DNA of 64,000 bases, from NCBI RefSeq assembly GCF_021018895.1, contig NC_079381.1, forward strand, positions 7,032,001 through 7,096,000. The letters run 5' to 3'. The translations under genes and the position numbers were made by a program. Shown here in pieces: positions 11,775 through 24,569 of this stretch (positions are counted from its first letter, which is position 1; each line of letters starts with the position of its first letter). The DNA is from Seriola aureovittata (Eukaryota; Chordata; Actinopteri; Carangiformes; Carangidae). The notes under the pieces are model-generated. The model saw only the letters and a program-made list of their open reading frames with translations. It was not told the DNA's origin and did no database searches.

Positions 11775-13268
11775 GGCATGAAACCCTCCCCCTCTCCTTT
11801 AGATGTCTTCCCCACAAAACTCAGACATTTGACCTATTTAGTCTTTATCTTCAGTGGTTATTCCACCAGTTTTCAAAAATGGCTGTTGTTCAACCACTTC
11901 TGAAAAATTAAAAAAAAAAACCTTGACACCAATAACCTTAATAGTTTCAGACCCATATCTAAATTGCTGTTTCTTGCCAAAATACTGGAAAAAGTGGTTT
12001 ATTCTCAAATAATATCGTATATATCATCACAGAAACTACACTTGTAAAAGTCTTAAATATTAGGATGAATTCAGATGCCAGTTACTGAAGTGTGTTGGTG
12101 TTGTTGGACCTCTCTGGTGTGTTTGACACACTAGATCATGGCATTTTAATTGACAGATTTGAAAACCGGGTAGGTGAAACTGGGACTGCTTTAGACTGGT
12201 TTAAGACTTACCAGAGTGATAGAATGGAACCTTGGAGAACGCCACAGGCAGAGGTAGAAAAAGACATTGCCTACCAATACAGAGAATTTTCTGTGTCCTT
12301 TACTCTTCTCCATATACATCTTATTGCATGGTCAAGTTATCTGCAATTCGAACACGCCTTTCCATTTTTACGCAGATGACACTCAAAATGTATTTATATG
12401 TCAGTGCATCAAACCTTCAGTCAGTCACCACACTCACTGCCTGCCTTTTTGATATAAGGTCATGGATGTCAAGCAACTTTTTAATGTTTAATGACAAAAC
12501 AGAAGTAATGGTGTTTGGACCCACAGCACATTATGTGAGCCACACGCGTAATATCTTTGATGTTTACCTGAATTTTATCAAACATTTTAGCAATATTTCA
12601 AAATCTGCCACTGGTCAAATCAGGAGTATTGGAATGGTCAGTTCATTTCTTTCATTCAGTGATGCACAAACTCTCATCCACACTTTTGTTTCCCAAATAT
12701 TGATTACTGTTACTCCTTATTTTCCAGGCTGCCAGAGAAATCCACCAACCACCCCCAACTTTTCCAAAATACTGCAGCAAGGCTACTCAGAAGAACTCCA
12801 AAATATGACCACATTTCTCCAGTTCTTGCCTCACTGCACTGGTTACCAGTGGTGCTCAGAATTGATTTCAAAATCTTTTTCCTTATTTTTACATCACTGA
12901 GCAGCCTATACCCCTGTCTTATATTATTGACCTTCTCACCCCTTACATCCCTGCTTGCTCCCTTAGATCTGCAGATCAGCTGTTCTCGGCTTCAAGGGTA
13001 AGGCTTGCGACAGAGGATTTGTTCCTCAACTATGAAATAACCTCATGTTGAATTGAATTTGACAATCCACCTCAGTGTCCTCTTATAAAATCTCTTTTAA
13101 TTGAGTTTTAATTGAGTTTCTGTTTGTATTATGCTCTTATCTTTTGAACATTTTTATTTGATCACCTTTAATCTCATGCACCAATGTGTTTTATGTATGT
13201 GAATCACTTTATAAATTAGTTTTTTGAAAAGTGCTATACAATTGCAATTCAATATCTTCATTATTATC
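11775..13268 (+). mobile_element. Degenerate L2/Rex1-type LINE, reverse transcriptase region and 3' end
   Basis: The remains of a non-LTR retrotransposon reverse transcriptase, split over several frames. In order: 'VVQPLLKK' and 'FRPISKLLFLAKILEK' upstream of 12000; 'LVLLDLSGVFDTLDHGIL' (12092-12150), the usual palm motif; the catalytic YADD (codons 12369-12380) with 'FYADDTQ' context; 'DIRSWMSSNFLMFNDKTEV' in the 12232-12900 frame; and 'HISPVLAS..WLPVVLRIDFKI' near 12810-12875. The 3' end has 'AAAAGTGCTATACAATTGCA' (13228-13247), like the tails of L2-type elements. Upstream endonuclease sequence is missing or too decayed to see. Frameshifts and stops make it inactive. The class is firm; the choice between L2 and Rex1 is not. 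Confidence 0.85.
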
Positions 13269-15391
13269 CCATTTGCTGCAAATGCTCAGTAGTGTACTAA
13301 ACAGAGCCATTTAAAAAATGAAATTATATTTGTGATTTTGCATTTAATATATAAAGATTTACATCTTGATTAGAAACTAATTGACTTGGGGATGGGTGTT
13401 AGGCTAGGGAAGTCAGAAAGTATTAGGGATGGACAAACACATTGTTGGTTTTGGCCTGTCCTTGGGATGTTGACAGTAACAAAAACACAGAATATCCCCA
13501 TTCTTTTCCTTTAACTTGTATAATTACCTTCTATGACCTGTAGCTGGAGGCAATATACCGTTCACCTGGTAATCAGTCTCAAATTAGCATTACTAGTAAG
13601 CACCTTCAAGTGTCATTCTGACAACTAAATATAGAAAATACTTCAATATTTCAATTCCCCTTAGAGACTATGGCGATCCTGGAGAAATGGGAAGACCTAC
13701 ATAAGATTCATAACAGATGGCATGTCATCACTCTTTCGGAATACATCAGAAATAACATGATCCCAAGAGGCCTAAGCATTCAGAAAGCACCTTCTGGTGT
13801 GGACAGAGAGAGCTATATAAGGGCTTGGAAGTGAGTGCTCAACAGGTGTTCATCTGCCCCTATAGCTAATACCATTCAATAAGTGAATAAATATGAGTGC
13901 ACGCTACAATGGAGTTGAAAGGAAAGAGACCTTTGATTGACAAATCCTGAGACAATCCTATAAAGAGAAACATGGAAAATAGACCTGTGTCTGACAGCCG
14001 TGAAAATGATCCCAAAGACAGAAAAAACGGAGAATGTTTACTTGTAATGAAAGAGATTTCATCAGTGATGTGAACAAGAGCAACTCATCAGATTTATATT
14101 GATCTAAACTCTAGGTCTGAGAACTGGTGTAAGACTTTTAAGGACACATGAGAAACTTTAAGACACCAAATTTCATATTAAAGACCCCAAAACATGACAC
14201 AAAGATAGCCCATCATGTTTTTGGACAATGGACAACTCTTCAAAACAAAGTAACATAAGAGAAAAACATGTACTGTGTATTACAAGGCATAGTACATAAT
14301 GAGGTTACATAGTGAGAGCACTGATGATTGGATTAGACAGTAGAGTATGCTAACTTGTCGTTGCCGCCACTGTTGTCAATCTTCCAGTACTTGGCTCACA
14401 CTTCAGAAGAAAAAGATCAGAAAAGAAAAAAAAACGAGGACCTACTTTCTGCATGGTTTCTCTTTTAATGATAGAGCTTGAATTAAAATCAGTGGCAGAG
14501 AAAAAACATGAAAAGCCCACTTATGAAAGAAGTGACTACACTGCGAAAGCCTGCGTACTCCCTGCACTACACACACGGCTATTACCACTTACTATTGTGC
14601 TACTGACTTTGTCAGTGAAGGCTGCACACAAGTTGTATGATTACAACTGTGGATCAATGTTGGGGAGTTTGAGTGGTAACATTGCCTTAGTGTACTTAAA
14701 TCTGGACCATGAAATACAGTATAAAACTTAGCTAATGAGTGTAAGTAAAGCCAATAATACTTTATACAAGTATCATTACAACTTATTAAGCTGTGGGCAA
14801 CTTAAAGCGGATGAACTCTTAAAGCATTTTACTTTACTCGTTGTGATACTGACATTTAGGATACTTGGATATGTTTTACAGTAAATAAACTTGTATATGA
14901 GTTGTATCATGACTAACAGAAATAAGAAATGGAAAAATTAAAAGCATTCAGTCTATTTGTAAATCAGTCATTAACACTAACAGGCACCAAAAATTGTTTA
15001 ATTATCAACTGAAGTCTTCCACAACTCCACAGGCAACCAGTAATAGCATCCACATGCAGACAGGTTAAAAAGCTCCAGGTCTACTGTCTGACTCTGGGAC
15101 ATGAAAGAATATGACGAGACTCCATGTCTGCAAGTGACATCTTCTGTATTTTTCGGCACACAGGTAGCACATCGGCATGTATAGGGAGCGTTGCGGGCAG
15201 CAAGTGTGTCCGAAAACTGGTTTCAGAGTCAAATTCGGTCAATTTGAGTAGATTCAGGTAAAGCAAATGCAGCTATAGTAAGCCCCAGAAGAAAACGTGT
15301 AAGTTAGTCACCACATCATACCACACTACTCAGCTGGCTTTGGGACACAGTTTAATTCTGTAGTGCGTCCATTCTTTTACTCAAAGTAAAA
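13269..15391. other. Mostly unassigned stretch
   Basis: Contains the small frame at 13670-13834, described separately. Otherwise there is AT-rich sequence with short unsupported frames, such as 14453-14731 (92 codons), and no recognised repeat. Confidence 0.4.
13670..13834 (+). pseudogene. 54-codon frame with an 'IPRGL' motif, possible repeat-borne ORF remnant
   Basis: Starts at ATG 13670 and ends at TGA 13832-13834. It encodes a tryptophan-rich peptide with 'ITLSEYIRNNMIPRGLSI' followed by 'QKAPS'. I associate the pattern E-Y-x(4-6)-IPRGL-x-I-x-K-x-P with uncharacterised ORFs recurring in fish and amphibian genomes, where the protein continues much further. Here it stops shortly after the motif, so a truncated copy is likeliest. 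The family link is from memory. A TATA-like CTATATAAGG lies inside the frame (13812-13821) and AATAAA at about 13885, so part of an LTR is another possibility. Confidence 0.3.
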
Positions 15392-16031
15392 AGATGCAAC
15401 TGTACCATGATGAGGGAGTGCTGCTGAGATGGTCGTCCTTCCTGCTGCTTCTTCCTTCTCTGCAGAGGACTACTGAGTATCTGTAACTGAATGTTGGGTT
15501 CTTGGTCACCTCCCTGACCAAGGCTCTTCTTGCCCTGTTACTCCATTGAGAGTCCTCGAGTAACGTTTTCTGCTTCACAATTATTGAGGCCACTCTGCTC
15601 CCGAGAACACTCAAAGCTTTACAAATTGTTTTTCTACCTGGGCCTTAATCTATGCTTGGCCACAATTTTGTCACAGAGGTCCACAGAGACTTACTTGGAC
15701 TTCATGACTTGGCTAGTGTTCGGCCTTGCATATTTATATTATATACACAGGTGTGTACCTTTCTAAACTGTGTCCAATCAATTCAATTTGCCACTAGTGG
15801 ACTCCAATCTAGTCCCTACTCAAGGATAATTAAAGCAAACAGAACAAAACCCCAACATACTTTGAAGTGCCACGGCACGGTGAGTACGTTTGTAGAGATT
15901 TCAGTTTCTGATTTCTAATAAATTTGCAAAACTTAGATTGATGGGAAATTTTTATCCATTTAAAAAAGGAAATCGCCAACATGATAAAGTGTACAGAAAG
16001 GGAAGGGGTCTGAATACTTCCGGAAGTGCTG
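15392..16031 (-). mobile_element. Tc1-like transposon fragment, 5' part
   Basis: On the minus strand the right end starts with a Tc1-type terminal repeat (reverse complement of 'GTCTGAATACTTCCGGAAGT', 16009-16028) next to a TA at 16032-16033. The usual leader follows, with 'GTGGACTCCAATCTAG' on the plus strand at 15798-15813, then the start of the transposase. The minus frame at 15381-15614 includes 'NRARRALVREVTKNP', the helix-turn-helix/linker region common to these transposases. The catalytic DDE domain and the other terminal repeat are missing, so this is a 5'-end relic. It is of the same kind as the 32.1-33.0 kb copy. Confidence 0.8.
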
Positions 16032-16033
16032 TA

Positions 16034-17091
16034 ACCGTAAACCGACAGCACATCATCACGCAGCTGCTCACATCTGTTGGGACAGGTTTTATGGCATGAG
16101 TGCAGTTTCAACTAGACCATACTGACATCAGCTTAAATCCATTGCATTTGCATTTAGATTATGAGGTGTTTGGTGTGGTCTATTTTTGAAACTTGGCTCA
16201 AGTGTTCTCCTTCCTGACGAGATGCTCGGGTATATGTATCTGCAGTGTAGTGTTTTCCTCACTCTGTGCTGCTACAATCTTTTTGGAGGGCTGAATCTTA
16301 CATTATGGCACACCTGCTGTTGAATACAGAACCTGGATGTCCAGAACTTGATTTTGAACAATTTCTATCTATGAATTTTAACCAGCAGCCGGTGACTTCA
16401 TGAACTGCAAAAGCATGTGTGTGCTGCATGGAATAAATCACTAATGGCTGAGCAATTTCACTTTGTTGGCTGCTGCATGAAGCTGCACAGATTGTAAAAA
16501 AAATCAATTCTCTCGCAGAGGGGGGTTCCATATTTACTGTGATGTTTACAGATGAAGGGATGGAGAAACAGAGCACCAGGTCTGAATTGAGAATGAAGAT
16601 GAATGGAGCCGTCTGGTGTGAGAGCTGCAGGAGACTGAGGGTTTAGATAAGTGTATGTAACCCCAAGTACTCCGCTTTATGGAGTGCTGCCGAAATGAGC
16701 TGCCTGAGCACAAACGTGTGGACATGCACAAACACACTTTGAACAGCAGTGAAACACACATACCTGCTGCAGGGAACCAAAAACAGAGCAAATACAAGAC
16801 TGACAAGCTCTATGATTAATTCAACATGTGTCCAGAGGTAAAAACTCACAGAGGAGCTGGACAAAATCCAAACAAAATCCAAACAAAAAAAACACATCAA
16901 ATCTGAACTGTGCAAAAAACTCACCATTCGATCTTCCCTAATGGCCTAAACACCACAACACCTGAATACATAAAGCGTTGATCTTTTTGCCTTCAGGAGA
17001 GATGAATGAATGTGTGGTCGTCTTACCCTCTTCCCCCTCTCTCACCCACCCAGATCTTGTTACACAACACTTACACAACAATGCTTATTTG
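16034..17091. other. Unassigned non-coding stretch
   Basis: No repeat or exon recognised. Overlapping minus-strand frames (16298-16576, 16546-16806, 16643-16927) show no domain. Confidence 0.4.

Positions 17092-17124
<33 letters not shown>
17092..17124. repeat. A33 homopolymer
   Basis: Thirty-three consecutive adenines. No retroposed sequence with a tail at this point was recognised upstream. Confidence 0.95.
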
Positions 17125-17126
<2 letters not shown>

Positions 17127-17402
17127 GATCACACTTGAACTAACTAAAAATATGGCAAGAAGCTTTGATCCACCAGCTTTACTTACTAACACACTAAAGA
17201 CAGACATCATCACTAACAGATGAACAGCAAGGCTTCTAAATCACGTTTTCATAATGAATAGATAATAGAGGACACAGGAATCAACCTTGTTTGTTTTACA
17301 TCCCCGAGGCTATTACAGCAAGAATCTATTATTGAAATATGAAATGGACTGAAAGAAAACACAACACTGTCAGTCTGTCAAAGAAAATGATTATATATAT
17401 AT

Positions 17403-18189
<787 letters not shown>

Positions 18190-18834
18190 GACAGACATAC
18201 AGCGACAAGATCCTGAGGCCCATTGTCATGCTATTCATCTGCCGCCATTACCTCATGTTGCAGCATGATGTACACAATTCCTGGAAGATTAAATTATACT
18301 AGTTCTTGCATGGCCTGCGTAGCCACCAGACATGTCACCCATTGAGCTTGTTTGGGATGCTCCCCATCTACGTGTCCCACTTCCTGCCAATATCCAGCAA
18401 CTCTGCACAGCCACTGAAGAGGAGAAATTCAATGGGCCACAATCAAGAACTTGATCAACTCCGTACAAAGACGTGTTGCATCTTGTCAGGCAAATGGTGG
18501 TCATACCAGATACCTACTCGTTTTCGGATCCACGACCCAGCCCCCCCAAAAGATGCAATCATGTGAAATTGATAGTTCAGTTCCTTTTTTTTTTTTTTTC
18601 CCCAAAAAGAAACAACACATTTTAAAGTGGCCTTGCATTGTAACCAGCCACAGACAGACCTGCGCAGTAATCATGTGTAATCAGCATCTTGATATGCCAC
18701 ACCTGCGAGGTGGATGGATTGTCTTGGAAAAGGAGAAATGCTCACTGACACGGATTTAAAACACATCTGTGAACAGAACTGGAGAGAAAAATAGGGGTGT
18801 TGCAAAGTGTTGCATTGTATTTTTTTGTTCAGTG
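18190..18834 (+). mobile_element. Tc1-like transposon, 3' half with terminal repeat
   Basis: Carries the C-terminal third of a Tc1-family transposase in broken frames: 'MSPIELVWDA' at the site of the third catalytic acidic residue (the SPIEHVWD position), then 'INSVQRRVASCQANGGHTRYL' across 18451-18515, close to the INSM-RRCVAL-EANGGHTRY end typical of one abundant fish subfamily. The 3' inverted repeat follows, with 'ATATGCCACACCTGCGAGG' (18692-18710) and a terminal 'TTTTTTGTTCAGTG' beside TA at 18835-18836. A run expected near 18268, after 'TTGCAGCATGATG', is deleted. The N-terminal half is absent, so the copy is inactive. Its subfamily differs from the copies at 15.4 and 32.1 kb. Confidence 0.85.
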
Positions 18835-18836
18835 TA

Positions 18837-19789
18837 TATTTTCAGCTTGTTAAGCCATTATGGTGAATGTGTTAGCAAGTACCAACATGATCATTCATCT
18901 GGAGCCGTGTTTCTGTCCACTTGATAAAGTCCAACATAGCTTTGGTTTGATCTTTATCAACGCATGAACTTTTTGTTTTTGTAGCTGCTAAAGTCTGCCA
19001 TGGCAAACTCATTCATCTCAACCATTTTTTCTCCCACCGCTCAGGCATCCTCAGTATTTATCAAGTCAACCAACTCCAGATCGCTTTAGCCTATTTGCAC
19101 AGGGTCCTTTGAACAGGAAGCCTCCCTTGTGTTTCCATGAACATTATTCCTACAACCATCAATTCCACAATTATTCCACCAGAAATAACAATAAACTCGG
19201 GTCTCCTCGCTGCTGAATATGTCAATTACAGTTTAATTTACAGAGGTTCAGTCACATGGAGTGCTCTGCCATTTCATATTTAAACTTAGCACCTTCACAA
19301 TTTAAAAAAGCTGTTAAAGGTTTTTCCTCTGTTATGTGATCCATATGGATTATCTTGTAAACTGCCCATTATTACCTAGTCACTTTAATTTTATATACTT
19401 GTATATATGGATGTCTGCTAGTGTGTGGAATATTATTTCATTATTTCTTTTAAATTCTTTTTCTTCCATTTTTTGAACCCTTTTTCCTCAGGGTTTTTTT
19501 GCACCTCACCAGCACATTTTCTGTTGTTTATGCATATATTGATTTGTAAGTGTATCAATCAAAAATAAAAGCAGCTGTCTATCGTGTTGTTAGGTCTCAT
19601 CAAGGCCATTTCCAGCAGCAGTAAAGTTGCAATAAATCAAAACATTGATCCAAAAGAGGCTACAAAGGTTAGAGGAGCTGCAGAGAGTGGAAATGATTCT
19701 CTGAGCTCAATTTATTAACCCCATTTCAGACTGTGTCCTTTCAAAATTTGATGTACTGTAACTTAAATTAAACATGCAGGAGCCTACCT
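18837..19789. other. Unassigned non-coding stretch
   Basis: AT-rich. Nothing recognised. Confidence 0.4.
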
Positions 19790-20290
19790 TCAGCCATGCT
19801 AGCGGCTCTGTGAGGCTGAAGTGTTTTGTGCTAAAGGCTAACATGCTGACATTTACAATGTTGACATCTTAATGTTTAGTGTGTAATATTAGAGATCTCC
19901 CAATCTTAGTTTAACTTGTTGGCATTCTAACGTTTGCTATAATTAGCACGAAACACAAAACAAAATTGAGGCTGATAGAAATGACATTAGTTTTATCTGA
20001 TATTTGGTCATAAACCAAAGTATATGAAATTATGGCCTGATGAAAAGTTAAGGGGTCACCAAGATGAATGTAGTTCGTAAGGAGGAGGACATGAATATAT
20101 GTACCTGATTTAATGTCAATCCATTTGCTACAGACAAAGTCGGGGCACTACCAAAGTCAACTCTGGGCATCATGGGTATCTGAATGAAATTTCGTGGCGA
20201 TCTATCCAATTGTTGTCATCATGACATGTCACTAAAAGCCCAAAAATGTCAGCTTTAGGGTGGTACAAGTCATGGAATCACTAAAACTAA
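19790..20290 (+). repeat. Dispersed repeat family B, copy 3
   Basis: The longest copy on the 5' side: 'GCCATGCTAGCGGCT', 'GCTAACATGCTGACATTTAC', 'AATTAGCACGAAACACAAAA', 'TTGAGGCTGATAGAAATGAC', 'GATATTTGGTCATAAACCAA', 'GGGGTCACCAAGATGAATG', 'GACATGAATATATGTACC' and 'GTGGCGATCTATCCAATTGT'. This order agrees with the copy at 39.3 kb, which supports a single family with several hundred bases of internal sequence. Confidence 0.75.
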
Positions 20291-20838
20291 TAGGATTCTT
20301 TTTTTTTCTGGAGGACTGTGCAGAATTTACTGATCAACAAAACCGACTGACATTGTCATCCCTTGAGCCATGCACCGTCACCCAACCCACATCTTCAGCC
20401 CTGACAGTTTCAGGCAGGGATTTATTGTAGGATATTGTGTGTAGATTGTTGTAAAAAAAACAAATAAATAATGCTGTCTATACAACACTTTCTAAATGTA
20501 CAGTATACTGTATACTCCCAAATGAGAAACCCTGTCAGTTGTTATTGTTATAAAAACAAAAAGCTTCAGCTTGCAACTTAATTTTCTTGTGTACAAGAAT
20601 ACACTGAGGTAAGTGTGTGAGGCAGGAACTCATTTTGGCAAGTTATTAATATCTGTTGTCAGTTCCACATCGGTAAGCTGCAATATTATTTTTTCAATTT
20701 ATTACTGAAGAGCTGAAATGGCCCATTTGTTTATTATTTCTGCTTCATAGGTTAATTTATAGGTTGGGTTAGATTGTTTTATGTCATTTTTAATAATAAA
20801 ATTAATTAGGTTGTATTTTATTTGTTATTTTTATTTAT

Positions 20839-20848
20839 TGTGTGTGTG

Positions 20849-20889
<41 letters not shown>
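20839..20889. repeat. (TG)12 followed by T27
   Basis: A perfect TG dinucleotide run at 20839-20862 passes directly into 27 thymines at 20863-20889. Confidence 0.97.
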
Positions 20890-20893
<4 letters not shown>

Positions 20894-21222
20894 CAGTGGC
20901 TTTCATGATGATACATCATTTTTGCACTGTACACTGTTTCTGTTTGAGGGAACTGTTCTGGTCAGGATTTAACTTTGGGAAATTATGTCCAGTCCATTAC
21001 GTTACACAAGCGAAAACTTTCACTTCACCTGGCATCACCTGGGTACCTGCTGGGTCAAACTTTGCTCCAGTGCCGCTGGGAGAAATCTAAAAAGAGCTGA
21101 TGGAGCATGAGGACTCTGGCAGAAAATAAGAGAATTGGGGGAGTAAGAGTCTGAAATCTAAATGCAAATTGGAAATCCTCCAGCACACAAAATGTACATT
21201 AGTGGTGGTTATTTTGCACGCA

Positions 21223-21249
21223 TGTGTGTGTGTGTGTGTGTGTGTGTGT
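21223..21249. repeat. (TG)13 microsatellite
   Basis: A perfect 27-bp TG run. The His-Thr run in the minus-strand frame at 21087-21512 comes from it. Confidence 0.97.
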
Positions 21250-22282
21250 ACTCCCATGTGTAGTAATTCAGTCTGGAAAATTCTGCGATATGTGTTTAGC
21301 AAGTCTCTGAGGGCTGGCTGGAGCATCCTGATAAGGACTGTTAGGTGCAGTGCAGATGTGTAGTGTACTGGGCCGCTGTGTGTTGTGTATTCTGTAGTTA
21401 CTGGTTTGGAAATGGTGTTCCTCCGTGCTCCACCTGTCAACATCTTATCTGAAGGGACCCAGGGAGCTACCTCAGGGGTGGGCCTCAGCAATGACAGACA
21501 ATTACTTATCACAGACCAGCAGTGGGAAACAAACTCCTCTGTTTCAAAGGCTGTTTCATAGAGACGAATGACTTTAAAATTAACGGTTCTTTTACAACCT
21601 CCAAAAGTGTTTTTTTTTTGTTTTGTTTTGTTTTTGACAGATTCAGGTAAGTCTATATTTCAGTCAACAGTAGAGTAAGGGCCTGGTAACACCAGCGTTT
21701 ATGACGGCAAAACTTCACACAGAATCCAGTCAAATGATTGCAATTGCGATCAATACTGCATATGCTCACAGTAGTGAAAGTAAATCTGCCTGGAGCATTT
21801 GCCTCAGGTTCAACTTGGATAAATTTGTGATGCTGACCAACAGCAAACTGAACAGTGTTGACCTCAAGCTATCCTTTCAGCTAATTTGTGAGCACAGGGT
21901 ATAAGGAACAGGGAACCCAGGTTCATGCAAATATTGAATATGTTTGAGATTAAATTTGTTTAATTTATTGGTGAATAGAGTGTATTAATATAGCACTTTT
22001 ATCCACAGTGCTTTGTCACATTCACACACTCACATACTGATGGCAGTGAGCCAACACGCTATAGGTGCTGGTCTCATCGTCGCGAGCCACCAACCCTGCT
22101 ATAATGCACGTATGCCTCCCACAGCTGCCGTTATTGGTTGCACACATACCGCAAGCTCCAAACTCTAGCTAAGCATTATCGTTGCTGCCCTTGCCTCGAG
22201 TTCAACATTAGCACATTAAAAAGGTGTCCTGTGGATTTGGTCTCGTGAGTACGGTTACTTATCGAACTCACACCATGAGTTT

Positions 22283-22345
22283 ATCCTTGAGTTCTAACAA
22301 ATGTGTTGAATGCATTTCCTTCCTCAGAAAACATTTACAAAGTCA
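22283..22345 (+). repeat. Short dispersed repeat family C, copy 2
   Basis: Matches 9061-9135 with a few gaps (shared 'ATCCTTGAG', 'CTAACAAATGTGTTGAATG', 'TCAGAAAACA', 'CAAAG'). The sequence just left (22235-22282, 'GGTCTCGTGAGTACGGTTAC') probably belongs to the same element but has no counterpart at 9 kb. Confidence 0.5.
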
Positions 22346-22912
22346 ATAAAAAAATAAATAAAAATCCAGCATTATTGAGTTATATCCATGTTTTCTTGCT
22401 AGCAGTCTTCTTTTCTTCCGCCATTGTCGGTGTATTACTGCCACATGTCGATCAGTTGAACAGCGTGAAATCATTGACAGGAAGGTCTATTCCGTCTTTC
22501 AAATGGAAATTTTAATTTGGCACTGAAAACAAAAGGACTACATCACAGGTGTCTGGCTGGCAGGTGTGAATCAATTCATTGTAACCAGACGGTATAACCA
22601 ATCAGAATCCAGAATTCTCAGTCGACATGGTGCAAGTATGTAGGGCATTTTCTTCCACATACGCAAAATGGTTGCATAGATGGGTACAACAAGGAGCACA
22701 ATGCCAAAGAGCCATCTTATGTGAGTGATGATTCACTAACTAGAGTGAATGAGTGATTCCATTAACTATATGAATTGGAAACAATGAGTAGGCTGAATAA
22801 GACATCCAAAGACAAATTGGGGTCTATCAGTCTTCTCTATTGACTTCAGCGCTGGATACTCTCCAGGTAATAGTTCCAATAATTCTTTAAGCTCTCTTAT
22901 TCTGAAACATGC

Positions 22913-22954
<42 letters not shown>

Positions 22955-24388
22955 CTGTAAATGTGAAATGTGTATGCCCATGACCATCTGAACTTTTACA
23001 AAAAATAAAACAAATAATCTTTTTAAACAAGTCACCACTTATTTCATTTGAGCTTTCCAGACTTGGCAGCAGGACTGAATAAACCTAACATCTCACCCAA
23101 GCATTGTCCAGAGGAGCATCAGGGAGCAAGTATTCTCAAATAACTTTTTGAGGCATTTTTACAATTTTCTGGATGCTGTACCAACATGAAACCCAATTGT
23201 GATTGAGTATCTGCTGAATTTGGAATCGTTAAAACAAATTATGCCAGTGCGGATTAAGTTAGTTTACCAAATTTACATATATTTAAAATGTCAGACTCAA
23301 CCTTACCTTCTTGGAATTTGAAAATGAATTTTGATTCAAAGACTGTAATGTTTTAGGCCTGTACTTGTACCTGTACTACACATTTCTGCACATATCCTAT
23401 AGTAACGTACATTTTAAAATTCTGTGATGGTAAATCATGGTGGTTCATACACTCTGATTAGCTTGCCTAACAACATTTCAAGTTTGTTAAATACAGTATC
23501 TGAAATCTGTCTCCTACTGCATCCCCTAGGGACCCTGGCAAGAGCCTTGGTGTGATGCTAAATTACCATGGTAACAGCTCTCACAGCATGTAGTTATATG
23601 CGTCCATGCAGAACACTTAATTTATCCGCATCCACCTGTTGAGTGCATGTAAGTGTTACTGGCAGTGGGCTGTTGGCCTGCACAAATGGTGAACATGCTG
23701 TTTATAAGCTTCCCTCCGGGACAATGTTATGATGGAGGGGCATCAACAAGTCTAACAGGGGCTGTGAGACATTGTCCAAACGAAATTGTGAGCAAGAAAG
23801 AACACCTCAATTCCAGTTTTATTGTACAAGCATTATCTTGGCTCCTTTCCTGGAATCTGAGTGTGGTCCTTGGATAATGGAGCCATCATTTTCATACAAG
23901 AGGGCCCTTCTTATGGGAATACACTGTCAGACAAATTGGATAAAGCAGTGAAAAGAAACCTTAATTTGTACTTAGAGTACAAGAAGAAGACAGAATGCAG
24001 GGAGGGAAATAAAGAGAGACATCTCTGCCTGGCACTCCACTCCCGGATCTTTTCACTTGTCACATCCTCCCTTCATACCTTGCTCCACCTGTACTCTTTG
24101 TCTGGAAAACAAATGTTTTTCTCACCTCAAAAGGAGGGGAAGGAAAAAAAAAAAGTTTGACCCTGCAGATGCAGCTTTGTCAGAACTATAGACACTAGAC
24201 TTAAGTGTGACAAACCTGCTAAATGAGAAGAAGCCAACCTCATCGATCATCATTTTAAAACCAAACTTATTTGGAACATAAACAAAGAAGTTTCAAACAC
24301 TAATTACGAAAAGGACTGTGTCCGAAGTGCAAAAGTGGGATTTTCAGTGAAGAACATGTAGATAAATGCACTCAATAGTGTTCGCCAG
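22346..24388. other. Unassigned non-coding stretch
   Basis: No exon or transposon recognised. A CA microsatellite at 22915-22951 is listed separately. Confidence 0.4.
22915..22951. repeat. (AC)18 microsatellite
   Basis: A perfect 37-bp AC run. Confidence 0.97.
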
Positions 24389-24569
24389 GACTTAAAGTAA
24401 TAGTTTGGGTTAATTGGGTTGTGTGAGGCACTTACTCATAGTCAGTATATGACCTGCAGTAGATACGAATTAGCGTATGTGCTGCTGTGGACGAGGCAAT
24501 CCACGAAAATGTGTTTTAACCACATTAAAAACTGCCAATAGAAAAAGGCAATATCAGTTTAAGTATACT
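24389..24569 (+). mobile_element. MITE-like fragment
   Basis: Reads 'ACTTAAAGTAATAGTTTGGG', 'GGGTTGTGTGAGGCACTTAC', 'TCATAGTCAGTATATGACCT', 'GCTGCTGTGGACGAGGC' and 'CAATATCAGTTTAAGTATAC'. I recognise this as the 5' part of a short non-autonomous repeat common in percomorph fish, normally beginning 'TTAAAGGGATAGTTCGG'. The opposite terminal repeat was not found. The element may extend right towards 25150, where several frames are open in patches, but that extension is not supported here. Confidence 0.5.

Larger units (their letters stand above)
20291..22282. other. Mostly unassigned, with microsatellites and a possible repeat edge
   Basis: Contains the TG/T tract at 20839-20889 and the TG run at 21223-21249. 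From about 21995 the text 'ATATAGCACTTTTATCC..AGTGCTTTGTCACATTCACA' and 'CACATACTGATGGCAGTGAG' resembles a common fish repeat module but is too decayed to assign. No exon seen. Confidence 0.4.

Noticed and set aside
12232..12900. 222-codon plus frame as a host gene
   Set aside because: It contains L2-type reverse transcriptase segments and sits inside the LINE remnant.
22502..22700. Possible edge of a DNA transposon left of the CA run
   Set aside because: No paired inverted ends or target duplication could be found.
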